DNA from: Roseateles amylovorans
GTDB lineage: Bacteria; Pseudomonadota; Gammaproteobacteria; Burkholderiales; Burkholderiaceae_C
DNA: 64,000 nt
Assembly: GCF_025398155.2 (NCBI RefSeq)
Contig: NZ_CP104562.2
Coordinates: 5,952,001-6,016,000 of the forward strand
Reading direction: 5' to 3'
Of this stretch, positions 1 through 9,806 are shown piece after piece. Made by a program: the position numbers and the translations under genes. How positions within the stretch are numbered: position 1 is the first letter of the stretch; each line of letters begins with the position of its first letter. The notes beneath the pieces were generated by a model. That model did not search any database. It had not been told where the DNA came from and saw only the letters and a program-made list of their open reading frames with translations.

Positions 1-1027
1 CAATGCGGCCGGGCGCGGCCTGGCCATCGACGATCTCGCCTTCGGCCACGACGATGCCGACCTGGCCCTCGGGCTTGGGCAGTTGCGGCGGCAACTGCGC
101 CACATAAGCGCCCAGGTTGATGGCGCGCAGTTGCTTGTCGTCCTTGGCGCCGCGCTGCTCCAGCAGCTCACGCACCTGGTCGCGGGTCTTGATGCCGTCG
201 ATCAGCTTTTCCTGCAGCGCGAGCTTGGCGCCGTCGCCACCGACCGCCGCCAGGCGTTCCGGCAGTTCCTCGATGGCCTTGGCGATCGCCCCCTTCTCCA
301 GCTTGCGCGCCTTCTCGACGCCGTCCTGATAGCGGGCCCACAGCTCGTTGTAGAGGTAGCTCTCCGACTCGATCGAGGCTTCGGACGGACCGTTGGCGAA
401 GTAGGGTTCGGCGAAGTTCTTGTAGGTGCCCACGCGGATCACGTTGGCGGCCACACCCAGTCGATCCAGCGCGTCCTTGTAGTAGTTGCGATAGCGCCCA
501 TAGCCCTCGATGCTCAGCGACCCCATCGGGTGCAGGTAGACCTCATTGGCCTGCGCGGCGATGTAGTAGCTGCGCTGGTCATAGGCATTGGCAAAGGCCA
601 CCACCGGCTTCTTGCTCTGCTTGAAACGGGTGAGCGCGGATTCGATCTCATGCAGCGTGGCGGGGCTGGCGCTGCCCATGTTGTCCAGGTCCAGCAGCAC
701 CTGGACGACCTTGTCGTCCTTGGCTGCGGCGTCCAGCACCGCGAGCAGGTCACGCAGTCGGGTCTGCTGGCGGGACTCGCCACGCAGTTGCGCCATCGCC
801 TGATCGCGTGCCGACCCCGAGAACTGCTCGACCACGTCGCCCTGGATGTCCAGCACCAGGGTGGTCTTTTCCTGCTGCACCTTGCCGCGCGAGAACATTG
901 CCCACAGCAGCACGATCAACAACAGCAGGAACAAGAGATTCAGCACCACGCGGCGGGTACCGTCCAGCAGCCACCAGAGCCGCCCGAAGAACCAGCCCAC
1001 CGGCGACAACACACGCTTCAGACCCAT
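1..1027 (-). CDS. sppA: Signal peptide peptidase SppA, 67-kDa type (5' part; runs off the window)
   Basis: This membrane-bound serine protease of family S49 digests leftover signal peptides in the inner membrane. About 342 codons are present; the C-terminal half, with the catalytic serine, lies beyond position 1. The reading starts at an ATG at 1027 with MGLKRVLSPVGWFFGRLWW, followed by one membrane helix (about residues 28-43). A purine-rich stretch (GAGGGAGGA) precedes the ATG. The segment VGTYKNFAEPYF matches the block around the catalytic lysine of the E. coli enzyme, which in the long form of SppA sits in the N-terminal repeat. The frame is open to the window edge with no stop. Family assignment is firm; the missing half cannot be checked here. 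Confidence 0.93.
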   Translation of the reverse strand, partial: MGLKRVLSPVGWFFGRLWWLLDGTRRVVLNLLFLLLLIVLLWAMFSRGKVQQEKTTLVLDIQGDVVEQFSGSARDQAMAQLRGESRQQTRLRDLLAVLDAAAKDDKVVQVLLDLDNMGSASPATLHEIESALTRFKQSKKPVVAFANAYDQRSYYIAAQANEVYLHPMGSLSIEGYGRYRNYYKDALDRLGVAANVIRVGTYKNFAEPYFANGPSEASIESESYLYNELWARYQDGVEKARKLEKGAIAKAIEELPERLAAVGGDGAKLALQEKLIDGIKTRDQVRELLEQRGAKDDKQLRAINLGAYVAQLPPQLPKPEGQVGIVVAEGEIVDGQAAPGRI

Positions 1028-1400
1028 TCCATCCTCCCTCGGAAACGCATCCTGAGACATTGAGACCACAGCGGCAAGCGCGTGGCGTCATCCCGCCCAG
1101 CGGACGGTCGATGACGCAGCGATTGTGAGGCCAGAATGCGCCACCACAAGCGGTTCCGCCAAGGGTCATGGTCTCTGAAGGGGTGGTCCACCCAAGAGGG
1201 GGTGGTCGCCGGACAACCATTGGCTGAGGCACCGCCTCCGCCTAGGTGGCAGTGGGTACTGGGCCGTGCGGGCGCAGGTTCAGGCGCAGGTTCAGGCGCA
1301 GGTGCAGGTGCACCTGCGGGTGCAGCAGGTGCAGCAGGTGCAGAGGCTGGTGCCGCCTGCGCGCGGCGGGCTCAGGAGCCGCGTCCGGCCACTCGCAGGC
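1028..1400. other. Gap with a short tandem repeat, no gene
   Basis: This stretch lies upstream of sppA and downstream of the GST gene. I see no convincing gene: open frames here are G/C-biased shadows. Its main content is the repeat at 1271-1345, described separately. The sppA promoter should lie in its left part, but I could not pick out convincing -35/-10 boxes. Confidence 0.6.
1271..1345. repeat. Short tandem repeat: 12-mer GGCGCAGGTTCA then 9-mer GGTGCAGCA
   Basis: Two exact copies of GGCGCAGGTTCA (1271-1294) and one copy with a single change (1295-1306) are followed by two copies of GGTGCAGCA (1319-1336) and a degenerate third. It is intergenic, 3' of the GST gene, and is one of several short tandem repeats in this window. 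Confidence 0.8.
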
Positions 1401-2033
1401 TCAGCTCGCGGCGGGTGGTACCGTGTCCTGGAAGCTCGACCGGGTCATCAGCTTCTCGAAATGACGGGCCAGATTGGGATGCGCCGCACGCCAATCGATG
1501 TCGGCGAAGCGGAAATCCAGATAGCCCAGCGCGCAGCCGAGTGCGACATCGGCCAGTGTGAAGTGATTGCCGGAGCACCAGTTCTTGTCGGCCAGGCCTT
1601 GGCCCATGGCCTGCAGCGAGGCGCGCACCTTGGCCATCTGGCGGTCGATCCAGGCGGGGCTGCGCTGGGCGTCGCTGCGACCGCTCCAGGTTTCCTCCAG
1701 CCGGGCGGCCACGCAGGCGTCCACCAGGCCATCGGCCAGGGCTTCCCAGGTCCGCACCTCGCAGCGCTCGCGGCCGCGTTCGGGGATGAGACGGCCGACC
1801 GGGGACAGGGTGTCCACATATTCGACGATCACCCGCGAATCGAACATGGCGCCCGTGATCGAGTCCTGGCCTTCCATGACCAGGCAAGGCACCTTGCCCA
1901 GCGGGTTCATCTTGAGGATGTTGTCACTGCCCCAGACGTCCTCCAGCTCGAACTGGTAGTCGAGCTTCTTTTCCGCCATGACGATGCGGACCTTGCGGAC
2001 ATAGGGGCTGGTGAGTGAACCGATGAGTTTCAT
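1401..2033 (-). CDS. Glutathione S-transferase family protein (YibF-like)
   Basis: A 210-residue two-domain GST-fold protein, presumably cytosolic. The N-terminal thioredoxin-like half starts MKLIGSLTSPYVRKVRIVM, where the S-P-Y/V-R-K pattern marks the glutathione-binding start of the YibF-like group. N-x-L-G-K-V-P-C-L places the conserved cis-proline, and the FDSRVIVEYVD segment is the usual glutathione gamma-glutamyl contact. The helical C-terminal half carries the typical FTLADVALGCALGYLDFRF motif. I chose the ATG at 2033 over one 18 bp upstream because family members start with MKLIGS. The substrate is not predictable. It is divergent from a second GST gene at 2392, so both may share the region between. 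Confidence 0.9.
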   Translation of the reverse strand: MKLIGSLTSPYVRKVRIVMAEKKLDYQFELEDVWGSDNILKMNPLGKVPCLVMEGQDSITGAMFDSRVIVEYVDTLSPVGRLIPERGRERCEVRTWEALADGLVDACVAARLEETWSGRSDAQRSPAWIDRQMAKVRASLQAMGQGLADKNWCSGNHFTLADVALGCALGYLDFRFADIDWRAAHPNLARHFEKLMTRSSFQDTVPPAAS

Positions 2034-2391
2034 TCGAATCCGGTGCGACAACGGTGCGACAACCGCTCGTTTCTGCGCCCGATTCTAGCGAGTCGCTTCC
2101 GCTGGGTGACGTCGGCACGCCACGTCGCGCATGCCCTCATTTGGGTGTCTTGTCGCTGCATCAGGGCTGGCCCCACACTGTTGCGCGTTCGGCCAGGGTC
2201 TGTGTCGACAAATCAGTGCGCCCACCGGACATCATCGATCCTCAGCCAGCGCAGCAGCACAAAACCCGCCAGGAAGCGCCACGACGCTGCCCTGCACGCG
2301 GATCGGCAGCGCTTGCGCGGCAGTGTCCCTGCGACAAGACGGGCATTGGTCGAGGTTTGCAGTCGGATCGACGCTGCCTACACTGCTTTGC
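2034..2391. other. Divergent intergenic region between two GST genes
   Basis: This 358-bp stretch separates the two divergent GST genes and must contain the promoter of each. I see no gene, repeat or strong operator. Reading frames that cross it are upstream extensions of the second GST frame. Confidence 0.5.
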
Positions 2392-3093
2392 ATGAACCCT
2401 TCCGCCCCAACCCATGCTGCCGGCCCGGCCGCAGCGCACGGTGCCGGACCGGCGTCTGACGCCTCCACGTATGTGCTCTATGGCACCCAGGGCTCTGGCT
2501 CGGCCATCGCGGAGATCGCCTTGCAATGGTGTGGCCAGCCTTATCGGGTGGTGCACGCGTCGTCGTGGGAAGCGCCCTCTGCCCAGGAAGAACTGAAGCG
2601 AATCAACCCGCTGATGCAGATCCCGACGCTGCGAACCCCACAGGGCGAGGTGCTGACCGAAAGCGCCGCCATCCTGATGCATCTGGGCCTGCGCCATCCC
2701 GACAGCGGCCTGCTGGGCGCCAATGACGCCACGCGCGACCAGATCCTTCGCGGCCTGGTCTACATCGCCGCCAATTGCTACAGCTGCATCAGCATCACCG
2801 ACTATCCGGAGCGCTACACCACAAAGGAGGACAGCGAATCCCGTGAAGCGGTGCGCCAGGCGGCACGCCATCGGCTGCACCTGCACTGGACCTTGTTCGC
2901 GGATCAGTTTCCCGCACGGCCCTGGCTCAGCGGTGCGCAGCCGGGCGCGCTGGATGTGATGGCCGGGATCGTGTCCAAATGGTCGGGCACGCGGCCCCAT
3001 CTGGAACAGCATCGGCCCGCCTTCTTCTCGCTGCTCAAGCGCATCGAGGCCCTGCCCCAAGTGGCTGAGGTGCATGCGCGGCATTGGCCGTGA
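2392..3093 (+). CDS. Glutathione S-transferase family protein
   Basis: A 233-residue GST-like protein. The first ~25 residues are Ala/Pro/Gly-rich, after which the thioredoxin-like domain begins (STYVLYGTQGSGSAIAEIAL). The IPTLRTPQGEVLTESAAILMHL block contains the cis-proline and the E-S pair that bind the glutathione backbone, so glutathione binding is plausible. The C-terminal half is a helical GST domain ending in LPQVAEVHARHWP. The open frame extends further 5', but the ATG at 2392 is the first start that does not add low-complexity sequence. It may be a maleylacetoacetate-isomerase-like or detoxification GST; nothing in the sequence decides. Confidence 0.85.
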   Translation: MNPSAPTHAAGPAAAHGAGPASDASTYVLYGTQGSGSAIAEIALQWCGQPYRVVHASSWEAPSAQEELKRINPLMQIPTLRTPQGEVLTESAAILMHLGLRHPDSGLLGANDATRDQILRGLVYIAANCYSCISITDYPERYTTKEDSESREAVRQAARHRLHLHWTLFADQFPARPWLSGAQPGALDVMAGIVSKWSGTRPHLEQHRPAFFSLLKRIEALPQVAEVHARHWP

Positions 3094-3157
3094 CACAGGC
3101 CGATGGACTCGCCGATCTCTTGGGGCCCGGCCTGAACGGGCATCCGCGGCGCGCGGT

Positions 3158-3673
3158 TCAGGCCGCCTGCAACTGCGGGAGCAAGCGCACGTGGGTGTAG
3201 AGCGCGGGGCGAAGCGCCGGAGCGTCCCCGTCAATGCCGCCCACCTGAGCGAAGCCGCAACGGGTCCAGAAGTCGGCGGACGCCGAGCTTTCGCAGTTCA
3301 CATGCAAGCGGCTGAAATGCCCTTGCGCGCTGGCCAGTACCGCGCCGACCAGTCGCCGCGCCAAGCCATGGCTGCGCCAGGCGGGATGCACATAGAAACG
3401 ACGCATCCGTCCGGTCCCGGGTCGCCCCGGCGCCGGCTCCACATTCAGTCCGCCCACGGCGATCACCTGGCCGTGCGCATCCATCCAGGCCCAGAGTGAT
3501 TCGCCAGGTTGGTCGTAGCGATTGGCGCCGGTGCGCCATTCGTCCATCAACCGTCGAAGCATGTGCCAGCCCTCGGCTTCGCTGGCCGCCAGCAGCGGGG
3601 CCCAGGCCAAGGGGTCGATCTGATGCACTCGGGTCAGGCGGGGTGCGGCGCCATCGGAAGCCAGGGGAACCAT
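3158..3673 (-). CDS. GNAT-family N-acetyltransferase
   Basis: A 171-residue single-domain acetyltransferase that would transfer the acetyl group of acetyl-CoA to an unknown amine. The acetyl-CoA-binding region is visible as MRRFYVHPAWRSHGLARRLV (the R/Q-x-x-G-x-G/A loop of GNAT motif A), followed by the motif B segment DFWTRCGFAQVGG. It stands alone, convergent with the upstream GST, with a clear ATG at 3673. No partner gene hints at the substrate. Confidence 0.85.
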   Translation of the reverse strand: MVPLASDGAAPRLTRVHQIDPLAWAPLLAASEAEGWHMLRRLMDEWRTGANRYDQPGESLWAWMDAHGQVIAVGGLNVEPAPGRPGTGRMRRFYVHPAWRSHGLARRLVGAVLASAQGHFSRLHVNCESSASADFWTRCGFAQVGGIDGDAPALRPALYTHVRLLPQLQAA

Positions 3674-3845
3674 GGATCGCGGAAACCAGCAGTGGAACGA
3701 GGAAAGGCTGGATTAAGCCGCATGAGGACGTCCCGGACATCGGGGACAACCCGCTTGGGAGCATCACGGGGCACGCCATGGCCCAAAGCGTCACAGGATC
3801 GGCCTGGGCCCTGCGCCTAGCGACGGGCGGCGGCCGCCAGACGGC

Positions 3846-3872
3846 CACAAAAAAGCGCCCCACGGGGCGCTT
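3846..3872 (-). terminator. Intrinsic terminator of dsbA
   Basis: The inverted repeat AAGCGCCCC / GGGGCGCTT (3853-3861 and 3864-3872) is followed on the minus strand by a run of T residues. It lies about 37 bp beyond the dsbA stop codon, so it should end the dsbA transcript. Confidence 0.85.
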
Positions 3873-3908
3873 GGCAGTACCGACCCGCGAGGGTCGTCCG
3901 CGGCATGC

Positions 3909-4586
3909 TCAGCCCTTGCGAGCCAGCGGCATCAGGTAGTTCGCCACCGCGATGCAGCGCTGGCCCAGCTCTTCTTCGCTGGCGCGCAGACCGAAGCCCG
4001 CCATCGCGGGCGAGGTCAGGAAACGACCGCCGATGGCCACCGTCGGCACGCCGTCGATGTTGTAGCTGTCCTGCAGCTTGGTCGCCTGCAGACACTTGGT
4101 CTGCACGGTAAAGGAGTTGTAGACCTCCACAAACTTCGCCGCGTCCACGCCCAGCGGGGCCAGGAAGGTGGCCATGGCCTTGGGATCGCTCAGGCTTTGG
4201 CCGCCGCGGTGAATCGCGTTGAAGATCGCCGGACGGACCTGCGCTTCCTTGCCCATGACTTCCAGGGTGAAGAACAGGCGCTGATGGATCTTCACGTTCT
4301 CGCGGAAGGCCACGTGGACCTTGCGATAGACCACATCGGCGGGCAACTGCTTGGCCCAGGCTTCGATGGTGGGCTCGAACACGTAGCAGTGCGGGCAGCC
4401 ATACCAGAAGAACTCGATCACCTCGATCTTGCCGGGCGTCGAACTCGGGATGGGCGTCTCCAGGCGACGGTAGTGGCGACCCTCGACCGGGCCACCCTGC
4501 GCCATCGCGGGCGCGCTGCCCAGGCTCAGAGCGCCGGCGCTGGCGGCCGACAGGGCGGAGAGGGCAGTGAATTCGCGACGCTTCAT
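3909..4586 (-). CDS. dsbA: Periplasmic thiol:disulfide oxidoreductase DsbA
   Basis: DsbA introduces disulfide bonds into exported proteins and is re-oxidised by the membrane protein DsbB. The protein has 225 residues, starts MKRREFTALSAL and has a signal peptide ending near the Ala-rich APAMAQ. The redox site is C-P-H-C within FFWYGCPHCYVFEP, and the cis-proline loop is GVPTVAIGG near the C terminus. I place the start at the ATG at 4586; the 10 extra upstream codons in the open frame do not look like a signal peptide. The paired arginines followed by a hydrophobic segment could suit Tat export, but Sec is equally possible. It is a single gene with its own terminator. Confidence 0.93.
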   Translation of the reverse strand: MKRREFTALSALSAASAGALSLGSAPAMAQGGPVEGRHYRRLETPIPSSTPGKIEVIEFFWYGCPHCYVFEPTIEAWAKQLPADVVYRKVHVAFRENVKIHQRLFFTLEVMGKEAQVRPAIFNAIHRGGQSLSDPKAMATFLAPLGVDAAKFVEVYNSFTVQTKCLQATKLQDSYNIDGVPTVAIGGRFLTSPAMAGFGLRASEEELGQRCIAVANYLMPLARKG

Positions 4587-4720
4587 CTTGGGTTCCTTTG
4601 CGGTGGCCGGCGCCAATACCGGCGCGGCGATCCTAGAGAGTCAAACTTAGACCGGTATTAATGCGGGCAGAGTGGGCGGGCAGCGGTGCCAGTCGTTAGT
4701 GGAAGTCGTTGGTAGCCGTC

Positions 4721-4741
4721 GAGCGCGGTCGGACCGCGCTC
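4721..4741. repeat. Perfect inverted repeat at the 3' end of the SPOR gene
   Basis: GAGCGCGGTC and GACCGCGCTC (10 bp each arm, 1 base between) overlap the stop codon of the SPOR-domain gene. There is no T-run after it, so it could be a weak terminator, an mRNA-protecting hairpin or chance. Confidence 0.5.
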
Positions 4742-5453
4742 AGCGCGGTGCCGCCACCAGGTTCGCTTCCACGCCGGCCGACTCCAGTTTCTTCTGCTGG
4801 CCTTCCGCTTCATCGCGGCTGTCGAACGGCCCCATGCGGACGCGATAGACGGTGCGACCCGACTGTTCACGCTCCATCACCTTGGCGGAAAAGCCCTGGA
4901 TGGCCAGCTTGGCGCGCTGTTGCTCGGCATCTTCCATGCGGGTGAAGGCACCGGCCTGGACGAAATAGCTGCCGCTGCGGGTGCCGTCCGCGGGGCGGGC
5001 GGTGTCCGCCGGCTTGGCGGTGTCGGCCGTGCGGGTCTCGGCCCGCGCGGCGGAAGCGCGCTCGGCGGGACGCCCCTCCACCGCAGGCGGTGTGAAGGCG
5101 CCGCCCTGGGCCGCCGGCGTGCCGCCGCTGCCGGTGTTGTGGCCGGCCGTCGCGGCATTGCCTGCGTTGCCGGTCGCGGCGGGCGGCGTGTTGGCCGGCG
5201 GCTGCGCCGGCGTCACCACGCCGGAAGCGGTCTTCCCACCCGCACGGCCAGCCAGCGGCGCATTCGGATCCCAGTTCTTGTTGCGTTCAGCTTCCTGCGC
5301 GTCCTGCTCGGCGGTGCGCTGCGGCAGCTTGTTGACGAACGGCACCGGGGCCTTCGTCACATACAGGGCCACGCCCAGCGCAATGCCCAGCCCCAGCAAC
5401 AGGCCCACGATCAGGCCCATGGCGAAGCCGCCGCGCTGCTTGTCCTTGCTCAT
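4740..5453 (-). CDS. SPOR-domain membrane protein (FtsN-like)
   Basis: A 237-residue bitopic inner-membrane protein. A short cytoplasmic N terminus precedes one membrane helix (about residues 11-29, GLIVGLLLGLGIALGVALY), then an Ala/Pro/Thr-rich linker of about 110 residues, then a C-terminal SPOR domain (about 160-235: YFVQAGAFTRMEDAEQQ ... YRVRMGPFDSRDEAE). SPOR domains bind denuded septal peptidoglycan, so a role in cell division or wall maintenance is likely. The start codon overlaps the argS stop by 4 bp, so the two genes are co-transcribed, an arrangement common in betaproteobacteria. Whether it is the essential FtsN itself cannot be told from one domain. Confidence 0.9.
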   Translation of the reverse strand: MSKDKQRGGFAMGLIVGLLLGLGIALGVALYVTKAPVPFVNKLPQRTAEQDAQEAERNKNWDPNAPLAGRAGGKTASGVVTPAQPPANTPPAATGNAGNAATAGHNTGSGGTPAAQGGAFTPPAVEGRPAERASAARAETRTADTAKPADTARPADGTRSGSYFVQAGAFTRMEDAEQQRAKLAIQGFSAKVMEREQSGRTVYRVRMGPFDSRDEAEGQQKKLESAGVEANLVAAPR

Positions 5454-7180
5454 TGATGCTCCTGGTTGTCTCGAGCCATCGTGTCCGGCGCCGAGACGCC
5501 CAGCACCGCCAGCGCATTGCGCACCACCTGACGGGTGGCGGCCAGCAGCGCCAGGCGGGCACGGGTCAGGGCCAGGTCGTCGCTCAGGACACGTTCGGCC
5601 GCATAGTAGCTGTGGAAAGCGCCGGACAAGTCGCGCAGATAGAACGCCACATCATGCGGGGCCAGGTCTTGTGCCGCACTGGTCAGCATGCGGGGATAGT
5701 CCGCCAGCTTGCCCATGAGCGCGTACTCGGTCGGGGCGGTCAGCAGCGAGACATCGGCATCGCCCAGCGAGGCGATGTCATGACCCTGTTCCTCGCCCTT
5801 GCGCAGCACCGAGCAGATCCGTGCATGCGCGTACTGGACGTAGAACACCGGGTTCTCGTCGTTGGCCTTGAGCGCCAGATCGACATCGAAGACGAATTCC
5901 GTGTCTGCCTTGCGACTGATCAGGAAGAAGCGCACCGCGTCGCGGCTGGTCCAGTCGATCAGGTCGCGCAGGGTCACGTAGGAGCCGGCCCGCTTGGAGA
6001 TCTTGACCTCCTCGCCGCCCTTCATCACGGTGACCATCTTGTGCAGCACGTAGTCCGGGAATCCCTGCGGGATGCCGACATCGGTGGCCTGCAGGCCGCC
6101 ACGCACCCGGGCGATGGTGCCGTGGTGGTCGGTGCCCTGGATGTTGATGCACTTCGAGAAGCCACGCTTGAACTTGTTGACGTGGTAGGCCACGTCCGGC
6201 ACGAAGTAGGTGTAGGTGCCGTCGGACTTGCGCATCACGCGGTCCTTGTCGTCACCGTAGTCGGTGGAGCGCAGCCACAGCGCACCGCCGTCTTCATAGG
6301 TCTTGCCGTTGGCGATCATGCGCGACACCGCGTCCTCCACCTGCCCGCCGCTGTAGAGCGAGGATTCGAGGAAGTAGTTGTCGAACTGCAGGCCGAAGGC
6401 TTGCAGATCCAGATCCTGCTCATGGCGCAGATAGGCCACGGCGAACTGGCGGATGCTGTCCAGGTCCTCGATGTCACCGGAGGCGGTGAATTCGCGGTCG
6501 TCGGCCTTGACGGTTTCCTTGCGCAGGAAGGCCTCGGCGATGTCCTGGATGTAATCGCCGTTGTAGGCGGATTCCGGCCAGCCCGCATCGCCCGGCTTCA
6601 GCCCCTTGAGACGGGCCTGGGTGGAATGGGCCAGGGTGGCGATCTGCACGCCGGCGTCGTTGTAATAGAACTCGCGGCTGACCCGCCAGCCCTGTGTGGC
6701 GAACAGGTGGCACAGCGAATCGCCCAGCGCCGCCTGGCGCGCATGGCCGACATGCAGCGGCCCGGTCGGGTTGGCCGACACGAACTCGACCAGGGCGGAG
6801 CTGCCTCGCTCCGGCTGCGCGCCGAAGGCCTCGGCGGCGGCACGCACCTCGCCGATCACCGCCTGGCGGGCGGCGGGCTTGAGCCGGATGTTGATGAAGC
6901 CCGGGCCGGCAATCTCCAGCGCGTCCACCCATCGCGCCACCGCCGGCTGGGCCTGCAGCTGTGCGATCAGCGTCTGCGCCAGTTCGCGTGGGTTCTTCTT
7001 CAGCGCCTTGGACAGCTGCATGGCCGCCGTGCAGGCGAAATCGCCGTGGCTGGCCTGTTTGGGCGTCTCGAAGGCGGCCGCGGGGGCGGCCGGGATGGCA
7101 CCGGCGGTGACGGCTTCCTGGCTCAGGGCCTGGAGGACGGTCTCCAGGGCGGTGAGCAATTCCTGCTTGGCTTGGATCAT
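5450..7180 (-). CDS. argS: Arginyl-tRNA synthetase
   Basis: This cytosolic class I enzyme charges tRNA-Arg with arginine. The protein has 576 residues, the usual length. The HIGH-type signature reads HVGHARQAALGDSL, preceded by SANPTGPL, and the KMSKS region is the variant KISKRAGSYVTLRDL that many ArgS proteins have. The N-terminal Add-1 domain (residues 1-110) and the C-terminal DALR anticodon-binding domain (about 450-576, ending VLGVSAPDTM) are both present. I favour the ATG at 7180 (MIQAKQELL); an in-frame ATG at 7189 would add three residues. The downstream SPOR gene overlaps by 4 bp. Confidence 0.96.
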   Translation of the reverse strand: MIQAKQELLTALETVLQALSQEAVTAGAIPAAPAAAFETPKQASHGDFACTAAMQLSKALKKNPRELAQTLIAQLQAQPAVARWVDALEIAGPGFINIRLKPAARQAVIGEVRAAAEAFGAQPERGSSALVEFVSANPTGPLHVGHARQAALGDSLCHLFATQGWRVSREFYYNDAGVQIATLAHSTQARLKGLKPGDAGWPESAYNGDYIQDIAEAFLRKETVKADDREFTASGDIEDLDSIRQFAVAYLRHEQDLDLQAFGLQFDNYFLESSLYSGGQVEDAVSRMIANGKTYEDGGALWLRSTDYGDDKDRVMRKSDGTYTYFVPDVAYHVNKFKRGFSKCINIQGTDHHGTIARVRGGLQATDVGIPQGFPDYVLHKMVTVMKGGEEVKISKRAGSYVTLRDLIDWTSRDAVRFFLISRKADTEFVFDVDLALKANDENPVFYVQYAHARICSVLRKGEEQGHDIASLGDADVSLLTAPTEYALMGKLADYPRMLTSAAQDLAPHDVAFYLRDLSGAFHSYYAAERVLSDDLALTRARLALLAATRQVVRNALAVLGVSAPDTMARDNQEHQ

Positions 7181-7266
7181 GTGTCGCATTTTAGGGGGCG
7201 TGTCCTGTAATAGACCGTCATGCGACTTGCCGGTGAACCCTGCACTGCGGCAGGATCAACCACTTG

Positions 7267-8652
<1,386 letters not shown>

Positions 8653-8753
8653 GTCAGCCGCTGCATGACGGACGTCAACCGCTGTTGAGCACTGCCCGTT
8701 GCTGTGTTTCACTGCCCGAGAGGTCCGTTCCCCAACCCCCGTAGGAGAGAGTG

Positions 8754-9113
8754 ATGAAGCAAGTCCTGACCCTGATCGCCGCCGCCCTGGTGTCGATGAC
8801 GCTGCTGGCCCCCGCCCAGGCAGCCGATGAGAAGACCGACAAGACAGCAGAGAAGTCCGCTGACAAGGCCGACAAGAAGCCGCTCACCCCGCAGCAGCAG
8901 CGCATGTCCTCGTGCAGCAAGCAGTCCAAGGGCAAGAGCGGCGACGAGCGCAAGGAGTTCATGAGCGCCTGCCTGTCCGGCAAGACCCCCGAGGAGCCAC
9001 CGAAGACCGCGCAGCAGGAGAAGATGACCACCTGCAATGCGGACGCCAAGGCCAAGGGCAAGACCGGTGACGATCGCAAGGCCTTCATGAAAGAGTGCCT
9101 GTCGGCGAAGTAA
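8754..9113 (+). CDS. PsiF-repeat exported protein
   Basis: A 119-residue secreted protein with a signal peptide (residues 1-24, ending APAQA-AD), a Lys/Asp/Glu-rich linker and two copies of the PsiF repeat: QQQRMSSCSKQSKGKSGDERKEFMSACL and QQEKMTTCNADAKAKGKTGDDRKAFMKECL. Each repeat has one Cys near each end. E. coli PsiF is phosphate-starvation inducible, but the biochemical role of the family is unknown. A strong ribosome-binding site (AGGAG at 8743-8747) sets the ATG at 8754; the GTG immediately before it is less likely. Confidence 0.88.
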   Translation: MKQVLTLIAAALVSMTLLAPAQAADEKTDKTAEKSADKADKKPLTPQQQRMSSCSKQSKGKSGDERKEFMSACLSGKTPEEPPKTAQQEKMTTCNADAKAKGKTGDDRKAFMKECLSAK

Positions 9114-9350
9114 GCCCGGCTGAGTCTGCTGAGACGGAATGGGGCGTGGCCTGTCCAGGCCCGCCCCAAAGCCCCAGCGACCGACTCGCTCGGCCCGGGT
9201 GACGATCCGATTCGTGCCCGACCATTGATGAGCGATCCAAGGCAGACGCTCGGCGATCAGTGCCGCAACCCGGCGAGCGCGATACAGCGATGTCGATGTG
9301 CGATGGCCTGCACCGCTGCGACAGGCCGCAGGGGCCCCGTCCTTCGCCGA

Positions 9351-9806
9351 TCAACGCGTCAGCACGCCCTTGGCCAGCATCACCCCGGCGATGGGGAGCA
9401 GGATCAGCAGATGCGCCTGCAACAGGATCAGCCGGCGGGTCGCGCGCACCTGATCGTCATCCGGCAGGCCACCGCCGTCGGTGTGGGTCTTGACCCATCG
9501 CCGGAAAGTCAGGGTGGGCTTGATCGACAGCAGTCCGATCACGATGAACAGCCCCAGCTTGAAATGCAGCAGCGGCTGATGCCAGTACCAACCACCGCCC
9601 TTCATGCCCCACCACGCGCGCGCCAGGCCGGTCAACAAGACCGCGACCGCCGTCACGCCATAGATCGTGTCCAGCCGCACCAGCCGATGCAGCACAGCGG
9701 CATTCATCCAGGCGCTCCGGCACAGGGTGGCCTGACTGCTGAGGAACACCACCAGGCTGAGGATGGCCACGATGTGCAGGCCGGCGAGCAGGGCTTCCAG
9801 GGTCAT
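9351..9806 (-). CDS. DUF2214-family integral membrane protein
   Basis: A 151-residue protein with four predicted membrane helices (about residues 5-25, 45-65, 80-98, 125-146). It resembles the DUF2214 family of small inner-membrane proteins, whose function is unknown; the His and Trp residues around helices 2-3 (WWGMKGGGWYWHQPLLHFKLG) are typical of that group. The start at 9806 overlaps the stop of the LysR gene by 4 bp, so the two are translationally coupled. Confidence 0.82.
   Translation of the reverse strand: MTLEALLAGLHIVAILSLVVFLSSQATLCRSAWMNAAVLHRLVRLDTIYGVTAVAVLLTGLARAWWGMKGGGWYWHQPLLHFKLGLFIVIGLLSIKPTLTFRRWVKTHTDGGGLPDDDQVRATRRLILLQAHLLILLPIAGVMLAKGVLTR

Noticed and set aside
1266..2018. 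Plus-strand frame of 250 codons over the GST gene
   Set aside because: It begins in the tandem repeat and continues antisense to a well-supported GST gene.
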